Shown here one piece after another: positions 7,697 to 16,400 of a DNA stretch of 64,000 nt; position 1 is the first letter of the stretch, and each line of letters begins with the position of its first letter. Source of the DNA: Streptomyces sp. HUAS 15-9 (GTDB lineage Bacteria > Actinomycetota > Actinomycetes > Streptomycetales > Streptomycetaceae); assembly GCF_025642155.1 (NCBI RefSeq), contig NZ_CP106798.1, positions 4,774,001-4,838,000 on the forward strand, given 5' to 3'. A program made the translations under genes and the position numbers. Below the pieces are notes generated by a model. It was not told the origin of the DNA. It worked only from the letters and a program-made list of their open reading frames with translations, and searched no databases.

Positions 7697-7728
7697 AAGC
7701 CTGGGTCGGGTGCCCCTGACCTGGGCTT
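7697..7728 (+). terminator. Hairpin terminator of the tRNA-Thr transcript
   Basis: Arms AAGCCTGGGTC (7697-7707) and GACCTGGGCTT (7718-7728) pair throughout with two G-T pairs, followed by TCTCTCGTTCTG. It sits five bases after the tRNA CCA, so it is the original chromosomal terminator left outside the integrated element. Confidence 0.75.
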
Positions 7729-8208
7729 TCTCTCGTTCTGGGGCAGTGTTGTGATTGATGGTCCCTCTCGGGTCACGCCGCCGGATCCAAGGGGTGCGCG
7801 AGGGGAGCGCATGAGCGCAGGACTCGTGCAGAGGGGTGCGCGCGAGAGGGCGCGCCATCGCCATGGAACGGTCTGGTCGCAGCACTTGGCGATTACGCGA
7901 GTCTTGTGGAAAGGCTCCAACATCCGCTTCTAGGCTGGGGGGCTGTGGCAGAGCCGATGCACCTCGGTACGGAGATCGGGGCCGCGCTCGTGAAGCGTCA
8001 TTCCGGCGGGGTGGCGGAGATTCCGGTGGGGGTGCTCGACGGGCCGGCGGTGTTGGTGGACAGTGTGGCCGACCGTGTGGACAAGGACGGCTGGAGCATC
8101 TGCCCCTGCGGAGAGGAGCACGGCCAGGGTGAGGTGGATCTGGGCACCGTTGCGGTCATGCGCCGCCATGCCGCGCTTGCGCGCGGGTCTGCGCGAGCAG
8201 GACGCCGG

Positions 8209-9324
8209 ATGATCTCGAAGAAGGCGACTGTCGGCCCGGAGCAAGGCGACGTGGAGCAGGTGTGCCAGTGTGGCCGTGAGCCATCGGCCGACTCCCGGTT
8301 CTGCCGATTCTGTGGCGGCGCCCTGCGCGAGAAGTCGCTCTGCCGCACCTTGAGCCTGTGCTCCGAGTACACCTTCGGGCGGTTGTCTCACGGCCATCGG
8401 AAAGGCCAGGCACCCGGCGAGGTGGGGCTCACCGAACATCATCTGACGACCATCAGCATGGAGCACGCGGACCGCGTGGCAGTCCGCTGGTTCACGGGCA
8501 GTGAGGAAGCCGCGAACGGCGCGGACTGGGAATGGTGGTTCTATGCCGGTGACATCGGCTTCGGCATGCGGGTCCAAGCCAAGCGCGAGGAGTGGAACGG
8601 TACTTACAAGCTTCGGTACCGGCCCGACAAAGGGCGCCTGCAAAGCGACCTCCTGATCGAGGACGCTGTCGCCTCAGGGTGCCTTCCCGCCTACGTGTTC
8701 TACAACCGTCGAAGCTGGCAGCCAGACCTCCCGGAAGGGTTACTGGCGGGTTGTCGTCACGGCCCCGTTGGGGAAAGACAGTTCGGGTGCACCATCGTCT
8801 CTGCCCTCGTGGTGCAGCGGACCTTGCTCTCCAGCAGGGCCAGCACCTCGTACGTGAAGAGTCGAAGCCTGCCATGGCACCGCCTTCTGTGCGATGAGAG
8901 TGAGCCCGAGGGCCTGAGGGTGGAGGCGCCCTATCGGCGCGTAAGGGACCTTCACCGGGCAGCGGTCAAGGAACTCCAGGCCGCCTTGAACGAGGAGGGC
9001 GGTCTCCTCACGGTGAGGCCTGACGTGCCGGCGTGGCCCGCTACGCCCGGAGTCAGTGGGCGAGTTCAGCCCACTGGGACAGGTCATGATCGGCGAATGG
9101 AACGAGAGGCCGTCGACCGGGAGCTCGACTTGGTGCGGGCCGCGAGTGGTCTGCCTCGCGACTTGAGTCAATGGCCGCTGTACCGGCGCATGCAGGAGAT
9201 CGTGGAGCGCCCTCCGTCCGAGCTGCCGAGCCGTGTGCGAGGCATGATCCTTGGAGATGACGCCATCGCTCCGGACGAGCGAGTCGCTGGTGCGGTTCTC
9301 GTGAACCTCACAGAAATGGGCTGA
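8209..9324 (+). CDS. Zinc-ribbon plus DUF6615-family protein
   Basis: 371-residue protein of unknown function. Near the N-terminus a zinc ribbon is seen (CQCGREP...FCRFCGG, about residues 24-41). A core follows that matches DUF6615-type sequences: LCRTLSLCSEYTFGRL, DWEWWFYAGDIGFGMRVQAKR, and TYKLRYRPDKGRLQSDLLI. The aromatic WEWWF string and following VQAKR recall a degenerate nuclease-like strand, but no catalytic set can be named. The ATG at 8209 has AGGA six bases upstream; the frame is open back to 7906 (a GTG at 7945 could start a 459-residue form with an extra CPCGEEHGQG segment), so the start is uncertain. It lies just right of the tRNA attachment site. Confidence 0.6.
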   Translation: MISKKATVGPEQGDVEQVCQCGREPSADSRFCRFCGGALREKSLCRTLSLCSEYTFGRLSHGHRKGQAPGEVGLTEHHLTTISMEHADRVAVRWFTGSEEAANGADWEWWFYAGDIGFGMRVQAKREEWNGTYKLRYRPDKGRLQSDLLIEDAVASGCLPAYVFYNRRSWQPDLPEGLLAGCRHGPVGERQFGCTIVSALVVQRTLLSSRASTSYVKSRSLPWHRLLCDESEPEGLRVEAPYRRVRDLHRAAVKELQAALNEEGGLLTVRPDVPAWPATPGVSGRVQPTGTGHDRRMEREAVDRELDLVRAASGLPRDLSQWPLYRRMQEIVERPPSELPSRVRGMILGDDAIAPDERVAGAVLVNLTEMG

Positions 9325-9650
9325 GGGGGCTCTCCGGGAAGGGAGAGCCCCCTGGGCGAGTCCAGACACCCCCGGACTGTGCGGTGCGTGCTCCCTCCTG
9401 AGCAGCACCGCAGGTGCACTCGCACGTACAGCGGGGCGAAGCGCCGATGGTGAGGGCGGGCCGGGCCGCACGCTGTTCGATCACCGAACGGATCGCTCGG
9501 GGCGCGCCTGGCACGAGCTTGACGACGGCCTCCGTCGCCCGCGCCAGGTCGTCAAGGACGGACTGGTGGATGTCTCGCGTGCTGCGGCTAGCGGCGATCC
9601 AATCAGGGCTCCGCCGTGGCCGCCGGGTAAGCGCTGGCCGAATGTCCAGC
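9308..9650 (-). pseudogene. 5'-truncated Cys-rich gene fragment
   Basis: A minus-strand frame reads DWIAASRSTRDIHQSVLDDL, then a helical stretch (LARATEAVVKLVPGAPRAIR) and a small Cys motif CTCECTCG before running through the terminator at 9325-9352 to a stop. It has clear coding character, but upstream (near 9665) the frame meets a TGA without any ATG or GTG except an internal GTG at 9514, so the N-terminus is missing. Probably debris of a phage or conjugative-element gene. Family not recognised. Confidence 0.45.
9325..9352 (+). terminator. Rho-independent-like hairpin after the DUF6615 gene
   Basis: Perfect 11-bp stem GGGGGCTCTCC / GGAGAGCCCCC with a six-base loop, one base past the stop of the upstream gene. 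No T tract follows, which is common for Streptomyces terminators. Confidence 0.75.
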
Positions 9651-9659
9651 GGGTGCCCT

Positions 9660-10035
9660 GCGAGACGCCTTCACCCCGTTAGCCCCTCCGGCATGATTGG
9701 CACGTGATCCCGACTTTTCGGTGGAGATCCACCACGACCACGAACTCACTTGCATGCGCCTGGAGTTGAGCGCTCCGCACAGTGTGCCCTTCGCCGAACT
9801 CCTGGAGGACTACCTCGCCTCGACCGCCGAGTCGGCCGTGCCCCGCCTGCGGCACACCCGCCCTGGGCAGCTGAGCCACGTGAGTGACCACGGCTGACGC
9901 CCCTCACAACGTTGGTCGTACACCACGTCCGCGGACGCGACCCGAATACGACCTGCAGACTCTGCCTGAATGTGGACTTGCCAGGCTGTCCTCAATGAAG
10001 CATAAATTTGCTCCAGTTGATCGTCAGGGGGAGCG
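9660..10035 (+). other. Intergenic region left of the STAND gene
   Basis: A short frame at 9697-9897 (VEIHHDHELTCMRLELSAPH...) looks partly coding but lacks a good start and recognisable family. The bases just before 10036 contain GGGGGAG (10026-10032), the ribosome site of the next gene. Confidence 0.35.
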
Positions 10036-12708
10036 GTGGCAGGGCGGGACCTTCGAACGCTGTTCAGCTCGAACGACCGGAGCATCGCCGCCAGTGAGGC
10101 GTTCACGAACCGGCAGGCACAGTGGCAAGCGGTGACCGCCGGCCTCGCTGCGCACATACGGCACGTGACCCGTGCGGACTTCGACGTGGAGGACCTGGAG
10201 GCTCCCCGCCGCAACATGCTTGTGTTCCACGGTGTGGGCGGGATCGGCAAGTCCACGCTCTCCCGCAAGATCGAGGCGTCGCTCACCAGCAGCGAGCACC
10301 GCCCCGTGCAATGGGAATCGCCGTCCCACCCCGAGGATCGGACGCTGCCGGTCCGCATCGACCTCGCGCGCGCCGCGGGCATGGACTTCGAGCGCCTCAT
10401 CCTCACCATCCGTCTTGCCGTCGCTCCGCTCGGCCGCCCGATGCCCGCCTTCGACCTCGCCCTGCGCCGCTACTGGGAGCACAACCACCCGGGCGAACCG
10501 ATCGAGGACTACCTCCGCCGGGGCGGGCTGCTGAGCCGCTTCAGCGCCGCTGCCGCCCTTCCCCAGCAGATGCAGTCAGCCCTCAGCGACGTGGCCCAGG
10601 CTCTGCTCCTTCCCGGCACCGTCGGGGGTGCGCTCGGGCACGGGGCCGGAGCGCTCATCAAGGCGTTACGCGAGCGGCGCCAGTCCGTACGCGCCCTCGC
10701 CGGCTGCTCCCGTCTGGCCGACCTCCTGGAGGCCGAGCCCGACCTGGAAGCCCTCAGCTTCTACCCGCACCTTCTCGCCTGGGACCTGGCCCAGCTCCCG
10801 GCCGGCAAGAGCGCACTACCTGTGATCCTTCTGGACACCTTCGAGGACACCGGTGACCGCACCAACCGTGACTTCGAGCGCCTGCTCCAGCGCATCGTGT
10901 GGCTGATGCCCAACGCGTTCTTCGTCGTCACCGGACGCAACCGCCTTCAGTGGGCGGAGGCAAGTCTGGAAGGGCAACTCGACTGGACTGGGTCGAACGC
11001 TTGGCCCGGCCTCGTCCCTGAGGCGACGCATGTCGGGTCAGGCGTATCCGGCCACCAGATCCTGATCGGCGACTTCTCCTCCGAAGACTGCGAGGACTAT
11101 CTGGCCCGCAGGCTCAGCCGCGACGGGCAGCCGCTGATCGACGAACCGGTCCGCCGGATCATCGCCGAGCGCTCCCATGGACTGCCTCTGTACCTGGACC
11201 TGTCGGTCATGCGCTACCTGGAACTTCGACGCGGCGGCAGGCAGCCGCAGGTCACCGACTTCGACCACGACTTCCCCGCCCTGATCACCCGTACCCTCAG
11301 CGACCTGACCCCCGAGGAACGCCACGTACTGCGCTCGGTCAGCCTGTTCAGTGCGTTCTCCGTGCCCCTGGCCACCCAGGCTGCCGGCATGCAGCACGAC
11401 GCGCCTGCCCTACGGCTGACCGAGCGCCCCTTCATCCGGGAGTCCCCTTCCGGTGTGTGGCCCTTCCACGTCCACGACCTGATCCGCGCCGCTATTCGCA
11501 CTGCGGACGACGTCAGTGACGACCGCTGGTCGGACCAGGACTGGCAGCGCGCGGCCCAACGGGCTTTCCACGCCCTGGAATCGCGGTGGCGCCAGGACCT
11601 GCGACGCGACCGCGCCGTCCTGGTCGGCTGCCTCCAGCAAGGGCTGCTCCTCGCACGGGACTTCCATCTCGATCTCGGCTGGCTCGCCGATGCTGCCTTC
11701 CAGTACGTAGGAGACTCGATCTGGGAACCGCTGGCACTCCCCGCAGCCGATGCCACCTCGTCGGACGGCCTGCAGACTGCGGTGGACGCCCTGGTGGAAT
11801 CGCTCAGCGCCATCGCCCGGCGCCAGCACGAACACCGTGAACGCACAGCCAGTCGACTCACCGCCGTCCTTGCATCGCAGCTGCTCCCGGATGACCTGGT
11901 CGAAATGGCCACGTACTACTTGGCGAAGGCCCAGCGAGACCTCGGCCTGACGGACGATTCGCGCCGCAGCATGCAGCGTGTCGCGTCCGCCGACGGTCGG
12001 CTCGCTTCTGCCGCTCGACGCGGCCTGGCACACCTGAGCCGACTGTCCGGAGACTTCCCTGCGGCGGTGGAAGCCGCTGGGAGGCTGGGCTGGAAAGGCC
12101 GACACCATCGGGTTCTGGGAGATGTGTGGTGGGTGCAGGGAGACATGGAACGGGCGACCGCTGCCTACCTGGCAGCCAGGAGCGAGGCCGAAGAACACGG
12201 CGCGGCCGGCGAGACCGCCATGGTGCAAGCACATCTCGCCTTCACCGTCTCCTTCGTCGACCCCGATCGAGCCGATGAGGAACTCGACCTGGCGGCCCGG
12301 CTGCTGTCGCGCCTCAGCCTGCGCTCCAGCGAGATGACCGCTCGCATTGCCGCACTCGTACGCGACGCCGGGTTCGCCGCAGACGTGCCCGACCGGGCGG
12401 CCGTCCTGCTCGCCGAAGTCGGCGTCTCCGGCATTTCCTACGCCGCGGCCAAACTGAAACTCGTCCTGTGCTTCCACCACGCCATCCTCGGCGCCCAGGA
12501 CGACCTCACCACCGCGATCACTCGCCTGCGCGAACTCACGCAGAGCGGCGACTACGCCTACTACGTCGAAATCGCGCACTTCATGGCTGGCCTTCCGCTC
12601 CCCGAGGAGACTGCGCGAGCACGGTGGATCGACGGAGAACGACAGACCCGCGAACGATGGCGCTGCCTGGTCGAGTCACGTCGCAACCGCCTCGGCACGG
12701 CCCGTTAG
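10036..12708 (+). CDS. STAND-type NTPase with helical/TPR-like C-terminus
   Basis: 890-residue P-loop protein of the STAND class. A short N-terminal segment (SIAASEAFTNRQAQWQAV) precedes Walker A GVGGIGKS at residues 66-73. Walker B is LPVILLDTFED (about 255-265), followed by a sensor-like VVTGRNRL. A winged-helix-like region comes next, then a long array of helices rich in Ala and Arg with TPR character (GLTDDSRRSMQRVASADGRL, DMERATAAYLAARSEAEE). STAND proteins act as switch-type sensors in signalling and in anti-phage defence (Avs-like); here no effector domain such as a nuclease or TIR is seen at either end. GTG start with GGGGGAG four bases upstream. It lies between an attachment site and an integrase relic. 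Confidence 0.75.
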   Translation: MAGRDLRTLFSSNDRSIAASEAFTNRQAQWQAVTAGLAAHIRHVTRADFDVEDLEAPRRNMLVFHGVGGIGKSTLSRKIEASLTSSEHRPVQWESPSHPEDRTLPVRIDLARAAGMDFERLILTIRLAVAPLGRPMPAFDLALRRYWEHNHPGEPIEDYLRRGGLLSRFSAAAALPQQMQSALSDVAQALLLPGTVGGALGHGAGALIKALRERRQSVRALAGCSRLADLLEAEPDLEALSFYPHLLAWDLAQLPAGKSALPVILLDTFEDTGDRTNRDFERLLQRIVWLMPNAFFVVTGRNRLQWAEASLEGQLDWTGSNAWPGLVPEATHVGSGVSGHQILIGDFSSEDCEDYLARRLSRDGQPLIDEPVRRIIAERSHGLPLYLDLSVMRYLELRRGGRQPQVTDFDHDFPALITRTLSDLTPEERHVLRSVSLFSAFSVPLATQAAGMQHDAPALRLTERPFIRESPSGVWPFHVHDLIRAAIRTADDVSDDRWSDQDWQRAAQRAFHALESRWRQDLRRDRAVLVGCLQQGLLLARDFHLDLGWLADAAFQYVGDSIWEPLALPAADATSSDGLQTAVDALVESLSAIARRQHEHRERTASRLTAVLASQLLPDDLVEMATYYLAKAQRDLGLTDDSRRSMQRVASADGRLASAARRGLAHLSRLSGDFPAAVEAAGRLGWKGRHHRVLGDVWWVQGDMERATAAYLAARSEAEEHGAAGETAMVQAHLAFTVSFVDPDRADEELDLAARLLSRLSLRSSEMTARIAALVRDAGFAADVPDRAAVLLAEVGVSGISYAAAKLKLVLCFHHAILGAQDDLTTAITRLRELTQSGDYAYYVEIAHFMAGLPLPEETARARWIDGERQTRERWRCLVESRRNRLGTAR

Positions 12709-12993
12709 GCCGCAACGGGCAGCGTCGGACGCAGTCAGAAGGCGCAAGGGGAGCGCGGACGCCTTTGGACGGTGCAACACGGGCCTTTTGCGGCGCTCCG
12801 GGCATGACGCGTCACACGGCAAGAACGCCGTGGTGGCCTCGGCGGCGTTCTTGCCGACCTGGGGCGGGACGCTTTGGTGCGTGTCCGGCGTGACGCAGGT
12901 GTCGCTGTGACCTACCGTGTTCGACATGATCTTGACGTTGATGTCGGCGGCCGGCGCAAGGACGTTGACGGAGTCGTCGTTGAGCGCGACCAC
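12676..12993 (-). pseudogene. Decayed tyrosine integrase, C-terminal fragment
   Basis: The frame reads DINVKIMSNTVGHSDTCVT, then PDTHQSVPPQVGKNAAEATT, which lines up with the C-terminal box of tyrosine recombinases (LKVVSERLGHSSxxxTxDTYxSVLP...AAEA). The catalytic Tyr position is His here (DTH in place of DTY), and everything N-terminal to it, including the Arg-Lys-His-Arg part, is missing. The homology ends near 12815; the remaining C-terminus is read-through. This is a dead integrase, marking the remains of a second integrated element. Confidence 0.65.
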
Positions 12994-13329
12994 GCGGTAG
13001 GCGCTTGTTTACCCGTCAACAAGATCTGAGACAACCTCAAGGTTGCCTCAACTCGCTTTACTTGAGCCGTTTTCGATCATTTACTGACCCTGCCCCACGA
13101 GGGCGCGTCTCCGGGCGTGGTTGACCGACCTCAACGCAGGCGGTCCCCACGGTCCTTACCGGCCAAGTCGGAATGGAGACGCGCCATGCGCGGGGCGCAC
13201 ATGTGAGACGCCGTCGGCCTGTCCAAACGGGTCACGGTGCCGCCACAACCGCCGCTCAGCCCCGAGAACCCGGCAGGCAAGGAGCGTAACGAGAGCAAGG
13301 GGACAGCCGGCTGAAGCGGTCAGACAGAG
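12994..13329 (+). other. Intergenic region before the LuxR gene
   Basis: No gene seen. It holds an 11-bp inverted repeat with wide spacing, GGCGCGTCTCC (13102-13112) and GGAGACGCGCC (13175-13185), and a local CAACCTCAAGGTTG palindrome near 13033. Either could bind a regulator of the following gene. Confidence 0.4.
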
Positions 13330-13656
13330 ATGAACGGGGAGACCACCGCTTTGACTTACCTCACGTTGGATGACCATAGAACGGGATCGCAAGGGGACTT
13401 GAGCTTCACCCCGGCCGCTCCGTCCGCCCCAGGAGACCCCCAGGCCATCCCTTCTCTCACCCCCCGGGAGCGCCAAGTCCTCATGCTGCTCGGGCACGCA
13501 GCCGGCAATCGCGAGATCAGCCACCGACTGGGCATAGCCGAGCGCACCGTCAAGGCTCACCTGACCAACCTCATGACCAAGATCAAAGTAACCAGCCGTA
13601 TCGAGGCGGCCCTCTTTGCCTACTCCCACCACGGTCGTCTCGCCGACCGGCTCTGA
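13330..13656 (+). CDS. Short LuxR-type DNA-binding protein
   Basis: 108-residue protein with a flexible N-terminus (about 40 residues rich in Pro and Ala) and a single LuxR/GerE helix-turn-helix: LTPRERQVLMLLGHAAGNRE, ISHRLGIAERTVKAHLTNLM, then KIKVTSRIEAALFAY. There is no receiver or other sensor domain, as in orphan 'LuxR-only' regulators of Streptomyces. The ATG at 13330 is preceded by AGACAGAG. Its target is not evident; the DUF2975 gene follows after about 140 bp with its own promoter. Confidence 0.85.
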   Translation: MNGETTALTYLTLDDHRTGSQGDLSFTPAAPSAPGDPQAIPSLTPRERQVLMLLGHAAGNREISHRLGIAERTVKAHLTNLMTKIKVTSRIEAALFAYSHHGRLADRL

Positions 13657-13727
13657 GGTGGCGATGAGGCGGTCGCCGCGGTTGCCTGACTGCTGAGACC
13701 CGTCTCAATCGCCGCCGCACCCTGAGC

Positions 13728-13777
13728 TTGACAGCCCGCATATCGCTTATCGATAGTATCGATAAGCGATATGCGGG
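13728..13777 (+). promoter_or_regulatory. Promoter overlaid by a 43-bp palindrome (DUF2975/XRE pair)
   Basis: A consensus -35 TTGACA at 13728-13733 is followed after 18 bases by GATAGT (13752-13757). A perfect palindrome covers the spacer and -10: arms of 21 bases at 13735-13755 and 13757-13777 around a single central G. It is probably the operator for the XRE repressor encoded two genes on. The right arm includes an ATG at 13771 that should not be taken as the start. Confidence 0.75.
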
Positions 13778-13797
13778 TTGCGAGCGACAGGGGAACC

Positions 13798-14418
13798 GTG
13801 GGTACGAAGTCCTGGTGGAGCCGGACCGACAATGGGCTCCTGGAGGCTGCTCTGGGTCTGGCCGCTCTGCTCGTCGGCGTCTTCGGGGTGTTGGTCCCGG
13901 CCCTCGGGGTGGTCGGCCTCATCGACCCCGTGGACACCCGCGAGGTCAAGACCGAGACCACGACCCGGGTACCGGTCAGCGTGACCGACGCGGTGGCGGG
14001 CCACGGCATGACCCTCACCGGCACCCACCAGGCCGACTTCGTTGTCGCCCACCCCGACCTGAGCCAGCGCCTGTTGCTCGCGCTGCCGGACGTCGTCGGC
14101 GGTCTGCTCCTGCTCCTCGTCCTGGCACTCCTGTTTCAGATGGCCAGGACGCTGCGAGGCGGCGACGTCTTCGTGCCGAAGAACGCCCGCCGCCTGAGCG
14201 CCATAGGTCTCACGGTGCTGGTGCAGGCCATCCTCTCGCCGGTACTGCCGGCGCTCACCACGGAAGCGCTGGTGAGCGGCACCCCCATGGCCGATCAGAT
14301 CCCCTCCTCGATCACCTTCACGGGCCAGTACGTCCTGCTCGCCTTCCTCATCCTGGCCCTGGGCGAGGTCTTCCGGCGTGGCACGAAGCTCCGCGCCGAC
14401 ACCGAGGGGTTGGTCTGA
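13798..14418 (+). CDS. DUF2975 membrane protein
   Basis: 206-residue integral membrane protein with four predicted helices (near residues 13-38, 88-110, 135-155 and 170-190 of this start) separated by an exported loop (VKTETTTRVPVSVTD...). DUF2975 proteins are normally encoded beside a small XRE regulator, as here. GTG 13798, with AGGGGA upstream, is preferred to ATG 13771, because the latter lies inside the operator palindrome and would add nine non-conserved residues. The stop TGA overlaps the ATG of the next gene. Function unknown; the pair is thought to act as a membrane-linked regulatory switch. Confidence 0.8.
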   Translation: MGTKSWWSRTDNGLLEAALGLAALLVGVFGVLVPALGVVGLIDPVDTREVKTETTTRVPVSVTDAVAGHGMTLTGTHQADFVVAHPDLSQRLLLALPDVVGGLLLLLVLALLFQMARTLRGGDVFVPKNARRLSAIGLTVLVQAILSPVLPALTTEALVSGTPMADQIPSSITFTGQYVLLAFLILALGEVFRRGTKLRADTEGLV

Positions 14419-14642
14419 TGCCCCCAGAGGAGGAACACCGGGTCAAGGTCCACCTGGACCGGCTGCTGGCCGAGCGGGGCATGACTCTTTCCGAACTGGC
14501 GGCCAGGGTCGAGGTGACGGTGGTCAACCTCTCCGTCCTGAAGAACGACCGGGCCAAGGCGATCCGCTTCTCCACCCTCACCGCGATCTGCCGCGAACTG
14601 AACTGCCAACCCGGCGACCTGCTCAGCATCCGCGAGGACTGA
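14418..14642 (+). CDS. Small XRE-family regulator (YozG-like)
   Basis: 74-residue helix-turn-helix protein: VKVHLDRLLAERGMTLSELA, then ARVEVTVVNLSVLKNDRAKA and CRELNCQPGDLLSIRED at the end, the usual form of the small Cro/C1 repressors paired with DUF2975 proteins. Its ATG at 14418 shares a base with the previous stop (TGATG), so it is coupled in translation. It probably binds the palindrome at 13735-13777 and represses its own operon. Confidence 0.85.
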   Translation: MPPEEEHRVKVHLDRLLAERGMTLSELAARVEVTVVNLSVLKNDRAKAIRFSTLTAICRELNCQPGDLLSIRED

Positions 14643-14756
14643 CCCCGGTCGCCAAACATGGCCGGCGCTCTGTACGAGAGCGCCGGGTACCGACTTCCGC
14701 CGTGTGGCCTTCGCCGTAGAAAGCCACAACTGCGTTACCTAGACAAGGGATTACTC

Positions 14757-15242
14757 ATGGAGATGACCACTGGCCGGCGTCTGGCACAGGTTGGTGCGAT
14801 CGCTGTGTGTGCCGCCGCTCTTGCGGCGTGCGGGACTTCCGGGCGTTCCTACAACGTGTCGGGAGCTCCGGGTGGTGCCAGTGCCGCGTGCTCCGGTCTG
14901 GTGGACAAGGCGCCGCAGAAGCTGGGGGGCCGTGAGCGCACCGATTCCGACCAGAAGGGAACGGCCGTGTGGGGGGACGGCGATGTGATTCTCCGCTGCG
15001 GGAACATCTCGGACGTCCCCGAGTCGGCCACGTGCACCTCGGTGAAGGGGGTCGACTGGGTCGTGAACGCCAAGAAGACCCACGACGGGACGAAGACGGT
15101 TCTGTCGTACGGGCGCAGTCCCGCGGCCGAGATCACGATGTCGGACCGGATCAAGGACAAGGACAAGGACGCCGTCATCGGTGAGATGTCCGGGATCGTG
15201 TCGGGGCTGGCCAAGCAGAAGGCGTGCGCGAAGCGGGGCTGA
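14757..15242 (+). CDS. DUF3515-like lipoprotein
   Basis: 161-residue secreted protein. The N-terminus METTGRRLAQVGAIAVCAAAL leads to the lipobox LAAC (Cys near residue 22). The mature part has the pattern CSGLVDKAPQKLGGRER, AVWGDGDVILRCG and CTSVKGVDWVVN, with paired cysteines as in DUF3515-type proteins. ATG 14757 is placed by AAGGGA seven bases upstream; an earlier in-frame start at 14658 lies in non-coding sequence. It stands before a second lipoprotein with which it may share a transcript. Role unknown. Confidence 0.75.
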   Translation: MEMTTGRRLAQVGAIAVCAAALAACGTSGRSYNVSGAPGGASAACSGLVDKAPQKLGGRERTDSDQKGTAVWGDGDVILRCGNISDVPESATCTSVKGVDWVVNAKKTHDGTKTVLSYGRSPAAEITMSDRIKDKDKDAVIGEMSGIVSGLAKQKACAKRG

Positions 15243-15284
15243 GCGTCCGCGACCGGAACTCCTGAGGTAGCCCTGGAGGGCAGG

Positions 15285-16367
15285 ATGCCCGAAGGTGCGA
15301 TGGTCGCCGGTGCGGCCCCTGTGATGCGGCGCAAGACGTCGTACGCCGCGCTCGCGGTGTCCACTGCCCTGTTGGCCTCCTGTTCCGGTTCCGACGACGT
15401 GGAGTTGGGAACGGACTGGAAGGGATCGCAGACCTATGTGACCGCGATCGTGTCCGGGCACACCGTGGTGGTGGGCATCAATCCCGTGGCCCACCACGCG
15501 CAGGCGCTGGCTGTTGTGCCGCAGAAGGACGGCGACGACGACGTGCTGGCTCCTCAGCTCGGGCAGTCGGCCGACGGGACGTGGTGGCTGTCGACGCCCC
15601 GGGATGGGGATCGTCCGGACCGGCTCTTCACGCTGAACACCGCCCGGCAGACCCTGGACGAGAAGGACGATACGGAGCGGCTGCGTGAACTCGTGCCGGG
15701 CAAGAGCCTGGTCGCGGCCGTTCATGGCTCCCCCGGACACGATCAGGGCGCTGCCACGGCGGACGGCAAGACCACCAGTGTGCTGGTACGCGATGCGAAG
15801 ACGTGGAAGAAGGTCCGGGACGTGCGGGTTCCGGGTTCGGTCACGCTGGCGGCGTCCGATCCGTCCAGTGACACGGTGTGCCTGGCCACGGGACAGGGAT
15901 CCGGCATGAAGGTGAGTGTGCTCGACCTCGCCACAGGCAGGACCCGGCAGGCCGGGCAGGCCGGTGGCGTGCAGGTGCAGCAACTGGCATGTCCGGCGGG
16001 CACCCCGGTCCTGGCCGGTACCCCCACCCGGAACAACCGGGGAACCACGGTGAAGGTGACCCTGAAGAACGCGGACGGGGCAACGGTGGTGAGCGCGGTC
16101 GGCGGAAGGGTCGATGCCGTGCAGGCGTCGAAGAACACCGTCGTGGTCGCGGTGAACATCGGGGAGGACAGCGATCTCATCGAGCTGGACCGCGGAAGCG
16201 GGCGTGAACTGCGGCGCGTGACGGTCAAGGGCATGGACAGCTCGTCGCTGCTGCGGCACACGCGGGACGGCTGGGTGATGATCTCGGACGACACCGCGAC
16301 CGTGGTGGACCTGGACAAGAGGACGTCGCAGACGTTCGACCTGCCCGGGACGCTGACGAGCTTCTGA
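15285..16367 (+). CDS. Lipoprotein with beta-propeller-like repeats
   Basis: 360-residue secreted protein with a signal peptide ending in the lipobox LLASC (after MRRKTSYAALAVSTA). The mature region is a string of beta-rich blades (GTDWKGSQTYVTAIVSGHTV, TWWLSTPRDGDRPDRLFTL, KTWKKVRDVRVPGSVTLAAS, DLIELDRGSGRELRRVTV), like quinoprotein or PQQ-type propellers without catalytic residues. GGAGGG lies five bases before ATG 15285; the signal would fit better from ATG 15324, so the true start may be later. Likely an envelope sensor or binding protein; ligand unknown. Confidence 0.7.
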   Translation: MPEGAMVAGAAPVMRRKTSYAALAVSTALLASCSGSDDVELGTDWKGSQTYVTAIVSGHTVVVGINPVAHHAQALAVVPQKDGDDDVLAPQLGQSADGTWWLSTPRDGDRPDRLFTLNTARQTLDEKDDTERLRELVPGKSLVAAVHGSPGHDQGAATADGKTTSVLVRDAKTWKKVRDVRVPGSVTLAASDPSSDTVCLATGQGSGMKVSVLDLATGRTRQAGQAGGVQVQQLACPAGTPVLAGTPTRNNRGTTVKVTLKNADGATVVSAVGGRVDAVQASKNTVVVAVNIGEDSDLIELDRGSGRELRRVTVKGMDSSSLLRHTRDGWVMISDDTATVVDLDKRTSQTFDLPGTLTSF

Positions 16368-16400
16368 GCCTGCGCGAAGGGACAGGGGTGACGGCGTGGG

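Noticed and set aside
7390..7923. 177-residue minus-strand frame reading SRLRDSNPRPTHYE
   Set aside because: This string is the antisense translation of a tRNA T arm, a well-known artefact; it simply reflects the tRNA-Thr fragment on the + strand.
12817..12856. Perfect 14-bp inverted repeat CGGCAAGAACGCCG / CGGCGTTCTTGCCG as a terminator of the STAND gene
   Set aside because: It lies inside the decayed integrase frame (VGKNAAEATTAFLP) about 110 bases past the stop, so the symmetry may be a by-product of that coding sequence; not called a terminator.
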